The notes below the pieces were generated by a model, which was not told where the DNA came from, did no database searches, and saw only the letters and a list, made by a program, of their open reading frames with translations. Source: Chrysaora quinquecirrha (Eukaryota; Cnidaria; Scyphozoa; Semaeostomeae; Pelagiidae). From it: 64,000 bases of DNA. This document shows positions 1 through 10,808 of the stretch, in pieces. How positions within the stretch are numbered: position 1 is the stretch's first letter; the number at the start of each line of letters is the position of its first letter. The stretch is taken from NCBI GenBank assembly GCA_014526335.1, contig JACTAT010000341.1, positions 869,001 through 933,000 on the forward strand. The letters are read 5' to 3'. The position numbers and the translations under genes were made by a program.

Positions 1-367
1 TTTTCTCGCCGGATTCGCTGTTGGCTTTGACTGGCTGGAAGGATAAGTTTATTTTTGACTCTCAATTTTTGTGCGTATCTCTGTGTTAATTTTGTTATTT
101 CATTCATAAAAGAAGAACAGAAGGCTCTAGAAGACAGAAGATATTTTATATTTTATATTCTTGATATTCGATCTTATTGTGTGTTTTCCATGGATGACTA
201 TTCTTCATATTGTTCAAAACGTTAACCTTCGGGACCTTTGGTCAACCACATTCAAAAACTGTCTGGTTTGCTGTTATTTAAATAAGAAACGATTCGTGTT
301 TATAAACTGACTTGCCGCTTGACTTCTTGTGTGCTTCCTCTTCGTGTTTTGTATCTATTTTACGAAA
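1..367 (+). other. 5' leader of the gypsy element
   Basis: This is non-coding sequence upstream of gag, rich in T and A. It does not resemble the 3' LTR at 6990-7238, so it is leader rather than LTR. No packaging signal or primer-binding site could be identified. Confidence 0.6.
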
Positions 368-2002
368 ATGATGGGTAATAATGTGGTACTCGAACAATTA
401 CGCCTAGATTTTGAGACTGCCCTGCTCAAATCAACCGCAGAAACTCGTGAACGTTTGTTGCGCTATATGAACCTTGAAGGAACAGGGAAAGGACTTTTCG
501 AACAGTTACGCATGATTCGTGAAAAAGTTGATGAATCTCTCGCTACTAACGAAGACCCAGAATTTCACTTACGTGATTTACTTTCTGTTCTCCAAAATGG
601 GCCACCACCCCTTGAAAAAACTGGTGAGGGACACGTTGATTTAATTGATGAACCGGGGGTTGACGCTGAACTGCCTAAAATGGACGTTTTGTTAGATAAA
701 ATAAGAGAGAGACAAGAACGGGAGCTAAATCGTCTGAAAGAACAGCTAGATAGCAACCCAAACCAGACAAAAAAAGGGAATGAACAGGCACCTCATAGCT
801 TACTTGGAGCAGAGCATAAGGCCTCCCTTTTTCGCCGAGATTTCAAAATTGCGGGACAAATAGGTGAGCCTTGCCAACAAGACAAATTGTCCTATGTTAG
901 TCTCATTCATCAGATCGATGCAGGCCTAAAACGAGGCTACGATGAAAGTGAAGTAGTTGAAGCCGTGATAAAGGCAATATCTCTTAACAGCAGCCTGCGC
1001 AGTTATATTCTGACTTTGCCGGAGCGTTCTCTTGGAAAATTAAGGAAAATTCTGCGAGTATTCTATCAAGAACGAAACGCCGCTGATTTATATCAGGAAC
1101 TTGTCACAACATGCCAAGGGCCAAAAGAAACACCCCAGCAATATCTCTTGAGGGCACTTGATGCACGAAATAAGGTCCTATTTGCAGGAAAAGAAGAAGG
1201 CAATGGGCGAGACTATAGTCACCAATTAGTCCAAAACGCTTTCCTAAAAACATTCGAAACCGGTTTGAGGGATGAAACAATTCTTGTAAATATTCGTCCT
1301 CTCTTGAGAGCAAAGAATGTGACAGATGAAGAACTCATGCGACTTGTCAACGAGTTATCCGCAATGCAAGCTCAGCGGAAACTCAAAATTGGAACCCAGG
1401 CCAAAGTATCATCTGTTTCCGAGTCACATTCACAGGGGGCAGCGCAGAGCGAAACGCAAGCCTCAAAAGCAGATAATAACCAGTTAGGCCGAGCATTTGC
1501 TGAAATCAAAGAACTCCGTGCGGAGTTAGCAGCCCTGAAAATGAAACAGGGGGGTGAATCGTGGCAAACAAGCATACCTCCACAACAGAATCAAGGTAGT
1601 TCTTGGGCTGGAGGAAATTACTATCAAAACCAGTGGACAAATTATTCAAGACGTGATCAGCCCCCTGCAAACACACAAGACAGAGCTCCTCCACAGCGGA
1701 CATGGAGAAACAGCACTCAGCAACAAGGCAATAACAATCGTTACAACTCACCAGTCCAATTTCAAAACAGAAATTCATATCCCTACAGAGCACAACAACA
1801 GCAGCCGGGACATTGGTACAACAATCAAGCACTCGCACATCCTCCACCTTTCTCATTTTCATGCACTGCGTGTTCTGAGAAAGGCACTGGTTGGTGCAAT
1901 CATTGCTTCAAGTGCGGAGAAGAAGGACACAAGAGCAGATATTGTCAAAAAGTAGAAAGTTCGGGAAACGAGAGCCGATCGCTTGCAAGGGACAACAAGT
2001 GA
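368..2002 (+). CDS. gag: Gag polyprotein of Ty3/gypsy element
   Basis: This is the structural (capsid-nucleocapsid) protein of the element. The frame is open from 329, but the two ATGs at 368 and 371 are in a better initiation context (preceded by AAA) and avoid a hydrophobic stretch unlikely in Gag, so I start at 368. Counting residues from 329, the N-terminal half is charged and helical and the middle resembles a retrotransposon capsid. A long Gln/Asn-rich linker (about residues 410-510) is followed by one CCHC zinc knuckle at residues 526-539 (C-x2-C-x4-H-x4-C), typical of nucleocapsid RNA binding. Two more cysteine pairs lie just before the knuckle. The 3' end overlaps the pol frame and ends at a TGA at 2000-2002. 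Confidence 0.9.
   Translation: MMGNNVVLEQLRLDFETALLKSTAETRERLLRYMNLEGTGKGLFEQLRMIREKVDESLATNEDPEFHLRDLLSVLQNGPPPLEKTGEGHVDLIDEPGVDAELPKMDVLLDKIRERQERELNRLKEQLDSNPNQTKKGNEQAPHSLLGAEHKASLFRRDFKIAGQIGEPCQQDKLSYVSLIHQIDAGLKRGYDESEVVEAVIKAISLNSSLRSYILTLPERSLGKLRKILRVFYQERNAADLYQELVTTCQGPKETPQQYLLRALDARNKVLFAGKEEGNGRDYSHQLVQNAFLKTFETGLRDETILVNIRPLLRAKNVTDEELMRLVNELSAMQAQRKLKIGTQAKVSSVSESHSQGAAQSETQASKADNNQLGRAFAEIKELRAELAALKMKQGGESWQTSIPPQQNQGSSWAGGNYYQNQWTNYSRRDQPPANTQDRAPPQRTWRNSTQQQGNNNRYNSPVQFQNRNSYPYRAQQQQPGHWYNNQALAHPPPFSFSCTACSEKGTGWCNHCFKCGEEGHKSRYCQKVESSGNESRSLARDNK
1963..1969 (+). promoter_or_regulatory. Candidate -1 ribosomal frameshift site between gag and pol
   Basis: The heptamer GGGAAAC lies in the gag frame as G-GGA-AAC, which is the canonical X-XXY-YYZ arrangement. 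A -1 slip here makes the next codon begin at 1969, exactly in the pol frame, 31 bases before the gag stop. The same heptamer is used by known retroviral gag-pro shifts. I did not fold the downstream sequence, so a stimulatory structure is not shown. Confidence 0.65.
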
Positions 2003-4923
2003 TCGAAAATTCTCATCCCATGTCCCTTTACTGTAATAACTGTGGCAATACAAAACAAAAATTATTTCAAGGAATAAGCAGACAAAGAGTATTTCGTTGC
2101 AATGGATGCAAGCTTGTTTCGTATGCTGATACACTAACGAGACAAGATGAACAATTTGTATTGAATATAAAGAACCATTTTAACGACAAACAGAAAGCTG
2201 ATAACAATCAGTTTTTAAGTTCAATAAACCCGAAAGATCATTCGAAATTGGTGAGCATTGTTGGAGAGAAATGTTTAATTAGCTGCTTGCTCAATGGAAA
2301 TAAAACTCAGATTCTATGGGATACAGGAGCTCAAGTCTCGCTCATAACTGAAAACCATCTCAAGAGATTCTCCCCAGAGATGTCGATTGAAGATATAGCG
2401 ACACTCTTAAACAGTAATCTTCGTTTAACTGCGGCAAATGGCACAGACATTCCATTTTGTGGTTGGGTGAGATTGCCATTCCAGCTGGAAAATAGCAATA
2501 CTACACTGTTAGTTCCATTTCTGGTGACAAAAGAAAGACTTGACACGCCAATCATCGGGTATAATGTCATTGCTGAACTGTCGAAACAGCAAGGGTTTTC
2601 GGCATTGAATTCACAGTTATTTCCAGGCGTTGCCAATGTTTATATCAGCGAAATAACAAGCATACTTCAGAAAAGTCGTGATGAAGATCTTTGCACTATC
2701 AGAACAAGCAAGAAAGACCAAGTTATTCAGCCAGGACAGTCTAAAAGTCTATCTCTACAGACCAGGATCGGTCCGGTTCAGAAAGTTACCCCTGTCTTGT
2801 TTGAACCAGATGAGACTGGACATATTCCAGCTGGCCTCAGCGTTACAGACACTCTACTATCCTTACAACCAGGAAGATCTCCCAATGTTGGCATAACAGT
2901 CTTTAACACACGCTCGCATTCTATCACTTTGCCAGGTCGAACAGTGTTAGGAAAACTTAATCTGGTAAAATCAATTACTCCAGTCGACATTGAGAACAAT
3001 TCTGGTTTTGCTATTAATGATGACAAAAGGAAAGACCATGCCTCATGTAACAGGGTAACGTCCCAAGGAGCTGACCGGCTTCCCGGCATGCCAACCCACT
3101 TGGAAGGAATCAAATTTGATGGACTCTCGGACGAACAGAATGAGACAGTGCTAGATCTTCTCAAGGAATATCAACATGTATTCGCAAAAGACAGTGATGA
3201 TGTGGGCTCCATACCCTTACTGAGAATGCACATAAACCTTAAAGACAATGTTCCCGTACAGAAAAACTATTTGTCTGTACCTAGACACCTTTACGAGGAA
3301 GTCAAAAGCCACATAGAAGATCTCTTGCACAAGCAATTTATCAGAAAGTCTACATCACCGTACAGCTCACCGATTGTCTGTGTCAGAAAAAAAGACATGA
3401 CTCTCCGGTTGTGCGTTGACTATAGAGCGCTCAACGATAAGACAATCCCAGACAGGCATCCCTTACCAAGAATACAAGAAGCTCTAGACAGCCTGGGAGG
3501 TAATAAATATTTCACAGTTCTAGATCAGGGTAAAGCTTACCATCAAGGCTGGATGGACGATAATAGCATTCCTCTCACTGCATTCATAACCCCATGGGGC
3601 CTTTATGAATGGCTGCGTATACCTTTTGGCTTGCGCAACGCCCCTGCTGCCTTTCAGAGGTCAATGGAACACTGTTTAGAGGGTCTGAGGGACAGTATGT
3701 GCATCCCCTATCTGGACGATGTTATTGTATACAGCAGGACCTTTGAAGATCATGTGGAAAACCTGAAGACCGTCCTTAGCCGTTTGCACGATAATGGTGT
3801 CAAACTTAAACCTAAGAAATGCGAATTCTTTAAGCAACAGGTGAAATTCTTAGGCAGAATTATAACAGGAGATGGATATAAGCTTGACACAAGTAATATC
3901 AAACCCGTTCTAGAGCTTAAAGACACTCAGCCAGAAACAGTTGGAGATGTGAGAAGACTATTGGGCTTATTGGGATATTATAGGAGACACATAAAGAATT
4001 TTGCTCAGCGTGCTCAGCCACTTTATGACCTAACTAAAGCAACGAGGGACACTACCAATGAAAGGAAGAATTTCAGAAGCAGCGGACAGGCCCAAGTACC
4101 ATCAAACACAAAAATTGAGTGGAACAGAAAACACCAAGAGATATTAGAAGAATTGATCGAGCACCTGATAAGCCCACCGTTGATGGCATATCCGGATTTC
4201 AACAGTCCGTTTGTATTGCATACGGATGCCTCAGAATCGGGTCTTGGCGCTGTGCTCTATCAAAAGCAGAATGATGAACTGAGGGTCATCGCATATGCAT
4301 CCCGCGCTCTAGCGAATGCAGAAAAAAACTATAAATTGCACTCGGGAAAGCTAGAGTTTCTTGCTCTGAAATGGGCAATTTGTGACCACTTCAGAGACTA
4401 CTTATATTACTCAAAGAAATTTGTTGTATACACCGACAACAACCCCCTCACGTACGTGTTTTCCTCAGCGAAACTCAACGCAACTGGACTGAGGTGGGTT
4501 GGCGAGCTGTCTGATTTCAATTTTGAGATAAAATATCGCCCAGGAAAACTAAACACAGATGCCGACACGTTATCCAGGATGCCTTATAATATGGAGGAAT
4601 ACATACAGGAATGTACTGAAGGCGTATCACTTGATGAAATCAACACCACTGTCATTGCAGCAAATCAAGTACATGCTGGACATTCGACTTGGGCGAGTGC
4701 CGTACTTCCGAATCATGACGTACTAGCTTTGGATGTTGAGCAGAGTGGGCCGTGCCCGAGTACTCCCAATATATCAATAAATGATTTAGCAAATGCTCAA
4801 CGACAGGACCGAATCACAAGCAGAATTCTACACTTCGTTGAAAAGGCCGACGCCCATCAAAACAAACACTTCGATCTGAAGCAGCTGAAGTCAAAAAAGG
4901 TCTACGAGAGTGGACAAAACTAG
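1969..4923 (+). CDS. pol: Pol: protease, reverse transcriptase, RNase H (gypsy)
   Basis: This makes cDNA of the element and matures its proteins. With residues numbered from the frame's first ATG at 1891, a CxxC...CxxC segment lies near residues 47-73, just after the shift site. The aspartic protease signature DTGA is at about residue 144. The RT palm has a YLDD box at about 607-610, preceded by the fingers/palm blocks typical of gypsy RT. RNase H follows, with catalytic-type Asp in HTDAS (about 779) and YTDNN (about 849). No nonsense codon interrupts these domains. The frame ends at a TAG at 4921-4923 just before the integrase zinc domain, and the continuation lies in the -1 frame. No independent start is expected; expression would be by frameshifting from gag. 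Confidence 0.93.
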   Translation, partial: REPIACKGQQVIENSHPMSLYCNNCGNTKQKLFQGISRQRVFRCNGCKLVSYADTLTRQDEQFVLNIKNHFNDKQKADNNQFLSSINPKDHSKLVSIVGEKCLISCLLNGNKTQILWDTGAQVSLITENHLKRFSPEMSIEDIATLLNSNLRLTAANGTDIPFCGWVRLPFQLENSNTTLLVPFLVTKERLDTPIIGYNVIAELSKQQGFSALNSQLFPGVANVYISEITSILQKSRDEDLCTIRTSKKDQVIQPGQSKSLSLQTRIGPVQKVTPVLFEPDETGHIPAGLSVTDTLLSLQPGRSPNVGITVFNTRSHSITLPGRTVLGKLNLVKSITPVDIENNSGFAINDDKRKDHASCNRVTSQGADRLPGMPTHLEGIKFDGLSDEQNETVLDLLKEYQHVFAKDSDDVGSIPLLRMHINLKDNVPVQKNYLSVPRHLYEEVKSHIEDLLHKQFIRKSTSPYSSPIVCVRKKDMTLRLCVDYRALNDKTIPDRHPLPRIQEALDSLGGNKYFTVLDQGKAYHQGWMDDNSIPLTAFITPWGLYEWLRIPFGLRNAPAAFQRSMEHCLEGLRDSMCIPYLDDVIVYSRTFEDHVENLKTVLSRLHDNGVKLKPKKCEFFKQQVKFLGRIITGDGYKLDTSNIKPVLELKDTQPETVGDVRRLLGLLGYYRRHIKNFAQRAQPLYDLTKATRDTTNERKNFRSSGQAQVPSNTKIEWNRKHQEILEELIEHLISPPLMAYPDFNSPFVLHTDASESGLGAVLYQKQNDELRVIAYASRALANAEKNYKLHSGKLEFLALKWAICDHFRDYLYYSKKFVVYTDNNPLTYVFSSAKLNATGLRWVGELSDFNFEIKYRPGKLNTDADTLSRMPYNMEEYIQECTEGVSLDEINTTVIAANQVHAGHSTWASAVLPNHDVLALDVEQSGPCPSTPNISINDLANAQRQDRITSRILHFVEKADAHQNKHFDLKQLKSKKVYESGQN
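4893..4899 (+). promoter_or_regulatory. Candidate second -1 frameshift site, between pol and integrase
   Basis: The run AAAAAAG is read in the pol frame as A-AAA-AAG, a classical slippery heptamer. A -1 slip resumes at 4899 in the frame that continues directly into the integrase. The conserved tract between RNase H and the integrase zinc domain is intact only if the reading switches here. A one-base indel in the A run would give the same picture, so this is either a programmed shift or a recent lesion or sequencing error. Confidence 0.45.
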
Positions 4924-6737
4924 CCATTGGTCAAGATGGAATATTACGACGAACATCAGGCGACTACAAACAAGTTGTGCTACCATGCCCATTTCGCAAT
5001 TTAGTTTACGAAGAACTACACGAAAAGATGGGACACCTGGGAACCGAGAAAGTTCTTGGCCTCGCTCGACAACGGTTCTATTGGCCTGGTATGCAAAAAG
5101 ACATCGAGTTCTACATAAATAACAAATGTCGCTGCATCAAGCAAAAGAAGCCTGCAATACCAACGAGAGCACCATTAATGCCAATAAACACCACACAGCC
5201 AATGGAGCTAGTATCTATCGATTTCCTACATCTTGAAAAGTCGAAAGGAGGTTTCGAATACATTTTAGTCATAGTTGATCACTTTACGAGGTTCGCTCAA
5301 GCGTATCCAACGAAGAACAAAAGCGGGAGAACGGTCGCGGAAAAGATATTCAACGACTTCATCCCAAGATTCGGTGCCCCTATGAAACTACATCATGACA
5401 GAGGAGGAGAGTTTGAAAACGAATTATTCTCACGGTTGCAACAACTCTTCGGAATTCAGAAATCTCATACAACGCCTTATCACCCACAAGGAAACGGCCA
5501 GGTGGAGAGATTTAACAGGACATTGTTATCCATGCTACGCACCTTACCGGAAAATTTCAAGCAAAACTGGAAAGACCACTTAAACAAAGTAATTCATGCT
5601 TACAACTGCACTCGCAATGAGTCCACGAGCTACTCACCATTCTACTTACTATTTGGACGCCATCTTCGACTTGCAATTGACATTGCGTTTAATATCGAAT
5701 TACCTGCACCAACCGGAAGCCATCGTGATTATATTTCAAAATGGAAAAAGGCCATGGAAGAAGCTTATAAGATTGCAAGCGAACGTTCTTATCTCGCAGG
5801 ACAAACAGCAAAAAAACATTTCGATAAGAAAGTCCATCATTCAGATCTTAACCCAGGTGACAGAGTGTTAGTCCGCAACCTTTCTGAACGCGGAGGCCCA
5901 GGTAAAATCAGAGCCCATTGGGAAGACAAAATTCATGTAGTCATCCAAAGGAAGCACCAAGACTCGCCCGTTTATGATGTACGACCAGAATCAGAGAACG
6001 GAAAAATTCGCACATTACATCGTAACTTATTACATCCGTGTAGCTACCTACCGATCGAAACTCCCAGCCAGCCTGGAATGAACAAACGCAGCAGACGAGT
6101 ACGCAATCAACCTCCAACGATACAAAGGAACATTAATCCGGATCTGTCCTCCGACGAAGATGATTCCGATGAAGATGGAAGTATTGTCATTTTACGAAAC
6201 ACACGATATGCTACAACACCTGACCACAATGACCGCGAAATCCTGATACCTGACTCTGAAGATTCCCACTTGGACGACGCCATTTCTGATAGAGAGGGAG
6301 AGGAAAGTGATGAGATAGAACTTGACACCAGGGATCATCCAGAGCTTGAAACAGAGCTAGAACTACCCGCGGAAAGTCAACTAGAAAGCCGAGATGAAGC
6401 TATTATAACAACCAATGATCATCAGCCAGAGGAAACACATCAGCAAGAGGAAACACATCAGCTAGAGGAGACTCATCTACCAGCAGAAAATCAAACGGAA
6501 GTCCACGATGAATCTAGGCCTACGAGAAACCGTCAACCGCCTAATCGACTTCAATACGTTGCACCAGGATACTCCGTACATCAGACACAAGTGCTACCAG
6601 CGTCAGTTATGGGCTTTCCACCCATACAGCCTCAAACACAATACGTCTATGCCGTTCTTCAACAGTTCTCCGAATTATGCTTTTCCGTACATGACTGTTT
6701 AAGAGTTACGTTCTTTAGAGATTTTGTTACTTGCTGA
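4899..6737 (+). CDS. Integrase of the gypsy element, separate frame
   Basis: This inserts the element's cDNA into the genome. The frame is open from 4899, before the first ATG at 4977; residue numbers here count from 4977. An HHCC-type zinc domain uses His 15 and 20 and Cys 51 and 53. The catalytic triad is Asp 82, Asp 141 and Glu 177, giving the D-D(35)E spacing of retroviral-type integrases. A C-terminal GPY/F-like DNA-binding region lies around residues 305-360. After it comes a long acidic, Ser/Glu-rich tail with a short repeated EETHQ motif near residues 485-500. No chromodomain is evident. All catalytic residues are present, so the protein could be active. Confidence 0.9.
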   Translation, partial: GLREWTKLAIGQDGILRRTSGDYKQVVLPCPFRNLVYEELHEKMGHLGTEKVLGLARQRFYWPGMQKDIEFYINNKCRCIKQKKPAIPTRAPLMPINTTQPMELVSIDFLHLEKSKGGFEYILVIVDHFTRFAQAYPTKNKSGRTVAEKIFNDFIPRFGAPMKLHHDRGGEFENELFSRLQQLFGIQKSHTTPYHPQGNGQVERFNRTLLSMLRTLPENFKQNWKDHLNKVIHAYNCTRNESTSYSPFYLLFGRHLRLAIDIAFNIELPAPTGSHRDYISKWKKAMEEAYKIASERSYLAGQTAKKHFDKKVHHSDLNPGDRVLVRNLSERGGPGKIRAHWEDKIHVVIQRKHQDSPVYDVRPESENGKIRTLHRNLLHPCSYLPIETPSQPGMNKRSRRVRNQPPTIQRNINPDLSSDEDDSDEDGSIVILRNTRYATTPDHNDREILIPDSEDSHLDDAISDREGEESDEIELDTRDHPELETELELPAESQLESRDEAIITTNDHQPEETHQQEETHQLEETHLPAENQTEVHDESRPTRNRQPPNRLQYVAPGYSVHQTQVLPASVMGFPPIQPQTQYVYAVLQQFSELCFSVHDCLRVTFFRDFVTC

Positions 6738-6989
6738 ATATTTTGAACTTCGTTTATTCGTCTATTATATTCCTTAAAAAAAAAACTGTATTCACATGGA
6801 TCAGTAAATCGCTGAGGTTCAAGAAAGAATGAATATTCAGATTTATGGATAATGATTATATCGAATCAGTTGTTTCTATACGACTTGCAAAGATGATGAA
6901 TAAGAGGAAAAAAAACATTTGCTACAATGTTGACGTATGATTAACTTCAAAGGTTTTCTGTCGAGGACGACATTTAAGAAGAAGGGAAG
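6738..6989 (+). other. 3' untranslated region and polypurine tract of gypsy element
   Basis: AT-rich, with no open frame of note. The purine run at about 6976-6989 sits directly in front of the LTR start, where plus-strand priming is expected. Confidence 0.6.
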
Positions 6990-7238
6990 TATGTAGGGCC
7001 CAGACCCTTGGGGCCCAGGCCTTTTACGAGAAAAACGTGAGTGAAGCGTTCTGTCGATCGGTTGGTTGTTGGATTTTGAAGATTGGACTTTTGGACGTTC
7101 TTTTATTGCTCGTAGTTAGATATTTTAAGTGTAGGATTTGTTCTTGAAGTTTTGTGAATGCAAACAAAGTTGTTTATATCGTCTCGTCCTCATTCTACAT
7201 CCTAACCTACGACTTAGCGAACTCCAGGAGTGTAATAC
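6990..7238 (+). repeat. 3' LTR of the gypsy element (about 249 bp)
   Basis: The left edge is placed after the polypurine tract, where sequence beginning TATGTAGGG follows. The right edge is where the LINE sequence resumes at 7239. The ends form only a short inverted repeat (TAT...ATA), so the edges may be off by a few bases. The 5' LTR needed for comparison is outside the window. Confidence 0.6.
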
Positions 7239-7595
7239 TACTGCCACTATTGACACTCAAGGATCTCTCTTTTCGATCGGAAGAGACCTCTGCAGCGTGT
7301 TGGAGTTCTTCTCTATATTCAACAAACTTTTCTTCGTCTGTTGATGTTTTCCTATGATTTTCTTCTCGCCCAAATTGCCTGTCCTCAAGGAACTGCTTCA
7401 CCGAGATTGGATATCCTCAATTTTTCCTGTCGCTATCATCATCGTAAGTTGCAAGGTTACCGCCGTTTTGTCTAGGCCATGAGTTTTCTCTAATGCTTTG
7501 CATACAGAGTTTACATCAGCTCGCTGTTTTGTTGAATGAATATTGTTAATGATATCAAAAATCGAAATTTCTAATTCTTCAGGATCCAATACATT
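7239..7595 (-). pseudogene. 5' part of esterase LINE ORF1 (copy 0), cut by gypsy insertion
   Basis: The minus-strand translation matches the N-terminus of ORF1 in the two full copies nearby (17450-17839 and about 24760-25120). The shared part is an acidic helical stretch with the phrase KALEKTHGLDKTAVTLQL, followed by a charged, Ser-rich segment. In this copy the frame is broken between the two parts. The rest of this LINE would lie left of the gypsy insertion, outside the window. The function of this N-terminal region is unknown to me. Confidence 0.8.
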
Positions 7596-7688
7596 TTTCC
7601 ATTGATCTTTTATGTTTTAGAGTACAAAATAAGCAATAAAATGAAACGTCAAACACCGCACGACCATCGACCATCGACTGCTGTATCT

Positions 7689-7990
7689 CACCACTGTACT
7701 GATGGTATCCCTCCACTGTACTGATGATATCCCTCCATAGTACTGAATATCCTCCACAGTGTTTCTGGTATCCTTCCACTCTACTAATGGTATCCCTCCA
7801 CTGTACTAATGATATCCCCCCACTGAACTGCACATCCTCCACTGTACTGATGGTATGGTATCCCTTCACTGTACTGATGATATTCCTCTACTGTACTGAA
7901 CATCCTCCACTCTACTGATGGTATCACTCCACTGTACTGAACATCCTCCACCGTACTGCACACCCTCCACTGTACTGCACATACATTACC
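7689..7990. repeat. Minisatellite, about 22-bp unit
   Basis: Degenerate tandem copies of a unit like CTGTACTGATGGTATCCCTC run across this interval. The same array recurs at 25225-25520. It leaves open minus-strand frames rich in Tyr, Ser and Gly that look like repeat artefacts. Confidence 0.85.
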
Positions 7991-8231
7991 CAGAGTGGTT
8001 CCATTCCCTCCAAGTTGCTTATAAAGGGGTCTCTGGTTAAAGGCTGAAGTAACCGAGATAGAAATCTTAAGCTGACTTTGAAATAGAATACGGTACCAAA
8101 TAAACGTATTTGACCTATTTTTTAGAAGAAAACCTCTTACAAAAAATCAAGAACATTTCCTGCCTTGGGAAGTTAAACAACAATATACATTTTTGTGTCT
8201 TTTTGTGTCTTATTTCTATAATCTTGACGTA

Positions 8232-8672
8232 AGCCTGGTTTCCATAAGATTATAGCCAGACTGGTGACCGTTGCAATCGTTGCCGATCCCTTCTTCCATC
8301 TTCGATCTACGATTTCATTTTAGTGTTTCACACATATCGGTGACTGTCCGCCATCATGTTGCGATTCAGCCTTCATGAAACAGACATTCGAAGCAGAACA
8401 ATAGCAGCTGTCAATCAATTCGATAATCTGACTCATATGATTGCATTTCAACAAAAGGATATTCTCGTCGTCGGCAATTCATGTTTCCATAAAGTTTTTC
8501 ATTGATTGGGACAGTCGTTATGATCGGAGAAGTGGAACTAATAACGAACGCCGACTGTCGTAATGATCGTGAGAGCGCGTAAGAGCATTTTTCCATTGAA
8601 TCGGGAAAGCAACGCAGACGATCGCAGACGGTCGCCGAACCTCATTGCTCCACGATTTATGGAAACCAGGCT
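8232..8672. mobile_element. MITE-like element with 16-bp perfect terminal inverted repeats
   Basis: The left end AGCCTGGTTTCCATAA is matched exactly by its reverse complement at 8657-8672. The interior (441 bp overall) encodes nothing recognisable. A copy lies at 25766-27456, interrupted there by a LINE fragment. The target duplication is unclear (possibly 3 bp, GTA/TTA), so the superfamily is undetermined. Confidence 0.75.
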
Positions 8673-8694
8673 TTACTCAACTGACTCACTAATG

Positions 8695-9105
8695 ATTCAT
8701 TTTGGCCTTTCCTAGCTACAGCCCAAAAAGTGGAATACTCTTCTATCAGAACTTAAATCGACATCCGGTATCAACACCTTCATTCATAAAATCAAAGCGA
8801 TCTATTTCCAAAATATGGTAAAAACAGAAAATGGCATATATATGTCTGCTACTAAAGAAAAGCTTGTAACTATCAACAATAAAAAATCTTAGAAATGCTG
8901 TATGGACCTTTTCCTTTTCTCTCCCTTTTTCCTGTCAAACAAGCACCTCTTAAGGGAAAAACATTGGAAATAAGGTCAGCTTGCCCTTTTAATGCATTCT
9001 CTGTCACTGAAACTAGGTATTTAGCTCATTTTGTTTTAATTTTTTACTCATTTTTTGTAAAGTTGTAAAATATATGGGCTCATTATACATACATACATAC
9101 ACCCA
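8695..9105 (+). pseudogene. 5'-truncated LINE tail (CR1/L2-type ORF2 C-terminus and 3' UTR)
   Basis: The plus-strand translation around 8735-8825 contains a WN...L..ELKS....INTF motif typical of the last residues of CR1/L2-type ORF2. It then meets a stop and a 3' UTR ending in a short ATAC microsatellite at about 9088-9105. This family differs from the esterase LINE. The same tail is at 27495-27905. Confidence 0.6.
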
Positions 9106-9265
9106 CATTATACAAATTATACACACATACTCGTTTCGAGTTTTGGCAAAATATTTCGTTCTTTGCAAGTAAAAAAAATTGCAAGAAACCTTTTTTATGA
9201 CAAAAGCGCCAAAACTTGAGAAAAGCTACTTTCTAATTGATGAATTATATTCGAGTATTTCCATG

Positions 9266-9319
9266 TTGCGATAAACAGCAGAAACATTTTCGGGCGTAGG
9301 TTTCCGCTGTTTATCGCAA
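9266..9319. repeat. Short hairpin, about 20-bp stem
   Basis: TTGCGATAAACAGCAGAAAC is followed after a short loop by its near-perfect inverse ending at 9319. The structure is kept at 28046-28099. Confidence 0.7.
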
Positions 9320-9699
9320 TTCTGAAGTTTTTAACCGCTCAAAAAAAATCAAAAAGGGTGTGTAGCTAGGAATTTAGATTACCAGCTTATTTCTCAAAAT
9401 ATTTTACTTATAAAATCAGTCTTACCATTTTCGATGAACACTTTTTACTACATGATTGTTGTTGTAGAGTTTTTGCGAGACAGATCTAAACATTTTTTAG
9501 TGTTTGTACAATTATTTTTGTATCACTCTGTCCTTGGAATGTTCAGATTCGTTATTCCGTTTCCTTATGCTAAAAAGATTATGCCGCTACAGAGATCGAT
9601 TTTTTGAAGATCATTCAAGTTTAAAAACAATTCTAACCACAATGGACTTTCTATTGAATTGTGCTGGACCGCATACAAAACTGAAAAATGATAAAATTC

Positions 9700-10580
9700 T
9701 AACCCTATTCCACACGGGGTCAAAAATGACTGTAAACACGCAAGGGGGGCATATTTGCCCCCCCATATAAAGACAGTGTTACAGTTGCTGCAGAAAGCTC
9801 AAACTTTCTGGGCTGGTGCTCTAGGCATTATACTTTATATAAAATTCAACAAAAAGATTTTGCCAGACCCTAATCTTTTGATTAAGTGCTAATTGTGAGG
9901 AGTGGTCTCAAAAAGTGTCCGATTTTGGTCAAAATTGGAACAAATTGTTAAAATATGTCGGAAGACCATTTTTAGAGCAGATGTGCTAGTCAAGACTTGA
10001 TTAGTTAGGGGAAAAATATTTTGGTTCGCCTATTAGTCATTCCTGGATATTTGACAGCTAATTATTGATGAAGCGCCAAATTGTTGACGAAGCTTAACCA
10101 AGCACCAATATTTTCGGTAAATGATGCAGCAAATGGTTCAAACTTCAAAACAAATTAACAAAATCATGTTTGTAACTTATTAAAACATAGAATTACATGA
10201 ATATCATATATTACATATAATATATGATATATATAACAATTAATATTATATAATACAACAACTAATATATAATATATTAAAACTAATATTTTTAGTCCTT
10301 TGCTGTATTTCTTACATCTTCCAATAAATATTTGTGATTTTCTGTGGATTTAGCAACTTTTCAATGAAAACAAATCTTAATCTTTGTATGTATAAAAAAA
10401 TTTCTTGACAAGCGTCAACAAAATCACGGTGGTGACCCCCGGTTTTGCCTATTGTTCTCAAATTTTTTTCCAGGTTTTTTCAAATATATAAAGTAATTGT
10501 CAGATAGTTCGGGTTCATCAAAATTAATATTAGAAGATTTATTCCAGAAAAACCATGGGGGGGCGTGTGGAATAGGGTTA
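9700..10580. mobile_element. Non-autonomous TIR element, 881 bp
   Basis: The left end TAACCCTATTCCACAC (9700-9715) is matched exactly by GTGTGGAATAGGGTTA at 10565-10580. The interior contains G and C homopolymer patches near the ends, an AT-palindromic stretch at 10200-10290, and no recognisable protein. It marks where the two copies of segment c stop matching. No clear target duplication was found. Confidence 0.7.
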
Positions 10581-10808
10581 ATAGAGTAATGCCTGGATGG
10601 GTGACTTAACCGTAAACAATAGGAGATTATAAAATGTTGAAGGACGACGTTATTTTAGAGTTGAGGGCATACATGATAAGTGGTAACTATCATGTCTAAT
10701 ACAGTGTCAGAAACAGCCTTGATAAGTCCGAATATATTTACTCTGAGGGCATACTTCATTTCCGGTTGAAGCAAGATGAATGATTATATTTACTTTACTG
10801 CCGAAAAC
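10581..10808. other. Unassigned spacer
   Basis: I see no gene or repeat here. It separates the TIR element from the start of the duplicated block at 10809. Confidence 0.5.

Larger units (their letters stand above)
1..7238 (+). mobile_element. Ty3/gypsy LTR retrotransposon, nearly complete, 5' LTR outside window
   Basis: The order gag, protease, reverse transcriptase, RNase H, integrase is that of Ty3/gypsy (Metaviridae) elements. Long open frames, a polypurine tract at 6976-6989 and a 3' LTR-like end are all present. No envelope frame is seen. The right boundary is set by comparison with two uninterrupted copies of the surrounding LINE: sequence from 7239 onward matches 17483 onward and 24786 onward, while the bases before 7239 do not. 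The left LTR and primer-binding site are not visible, so the window starts inside the element. Long frames with no internal nonsense codon suggest a recent insertion. Confidence 0.93.
7596..9699. repeat. Duplicated flank segment c, copy 1
   Basis: The segment is colinear with about 25130-28440, apart from a 1.25-kb LINE insertion in that second copy. It contains a minisatellite, a short inverted-repeat element, a LINE tail and a small hairpin, listed separately. It lies at the 5' side of the minus-strand LINE in both copies. It could be LINE 5' UTR or flanking DNA carried along by duplication. Similarity falls off after about 9600. Confidence 0.85.

Noticed and set aside
4910..5122. 70-codon frame between pol and integrase
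   Set aside because: It is the third, non-coding frame over the integrase zinc domain. The conserved residues lie in the frame entered at 4899.
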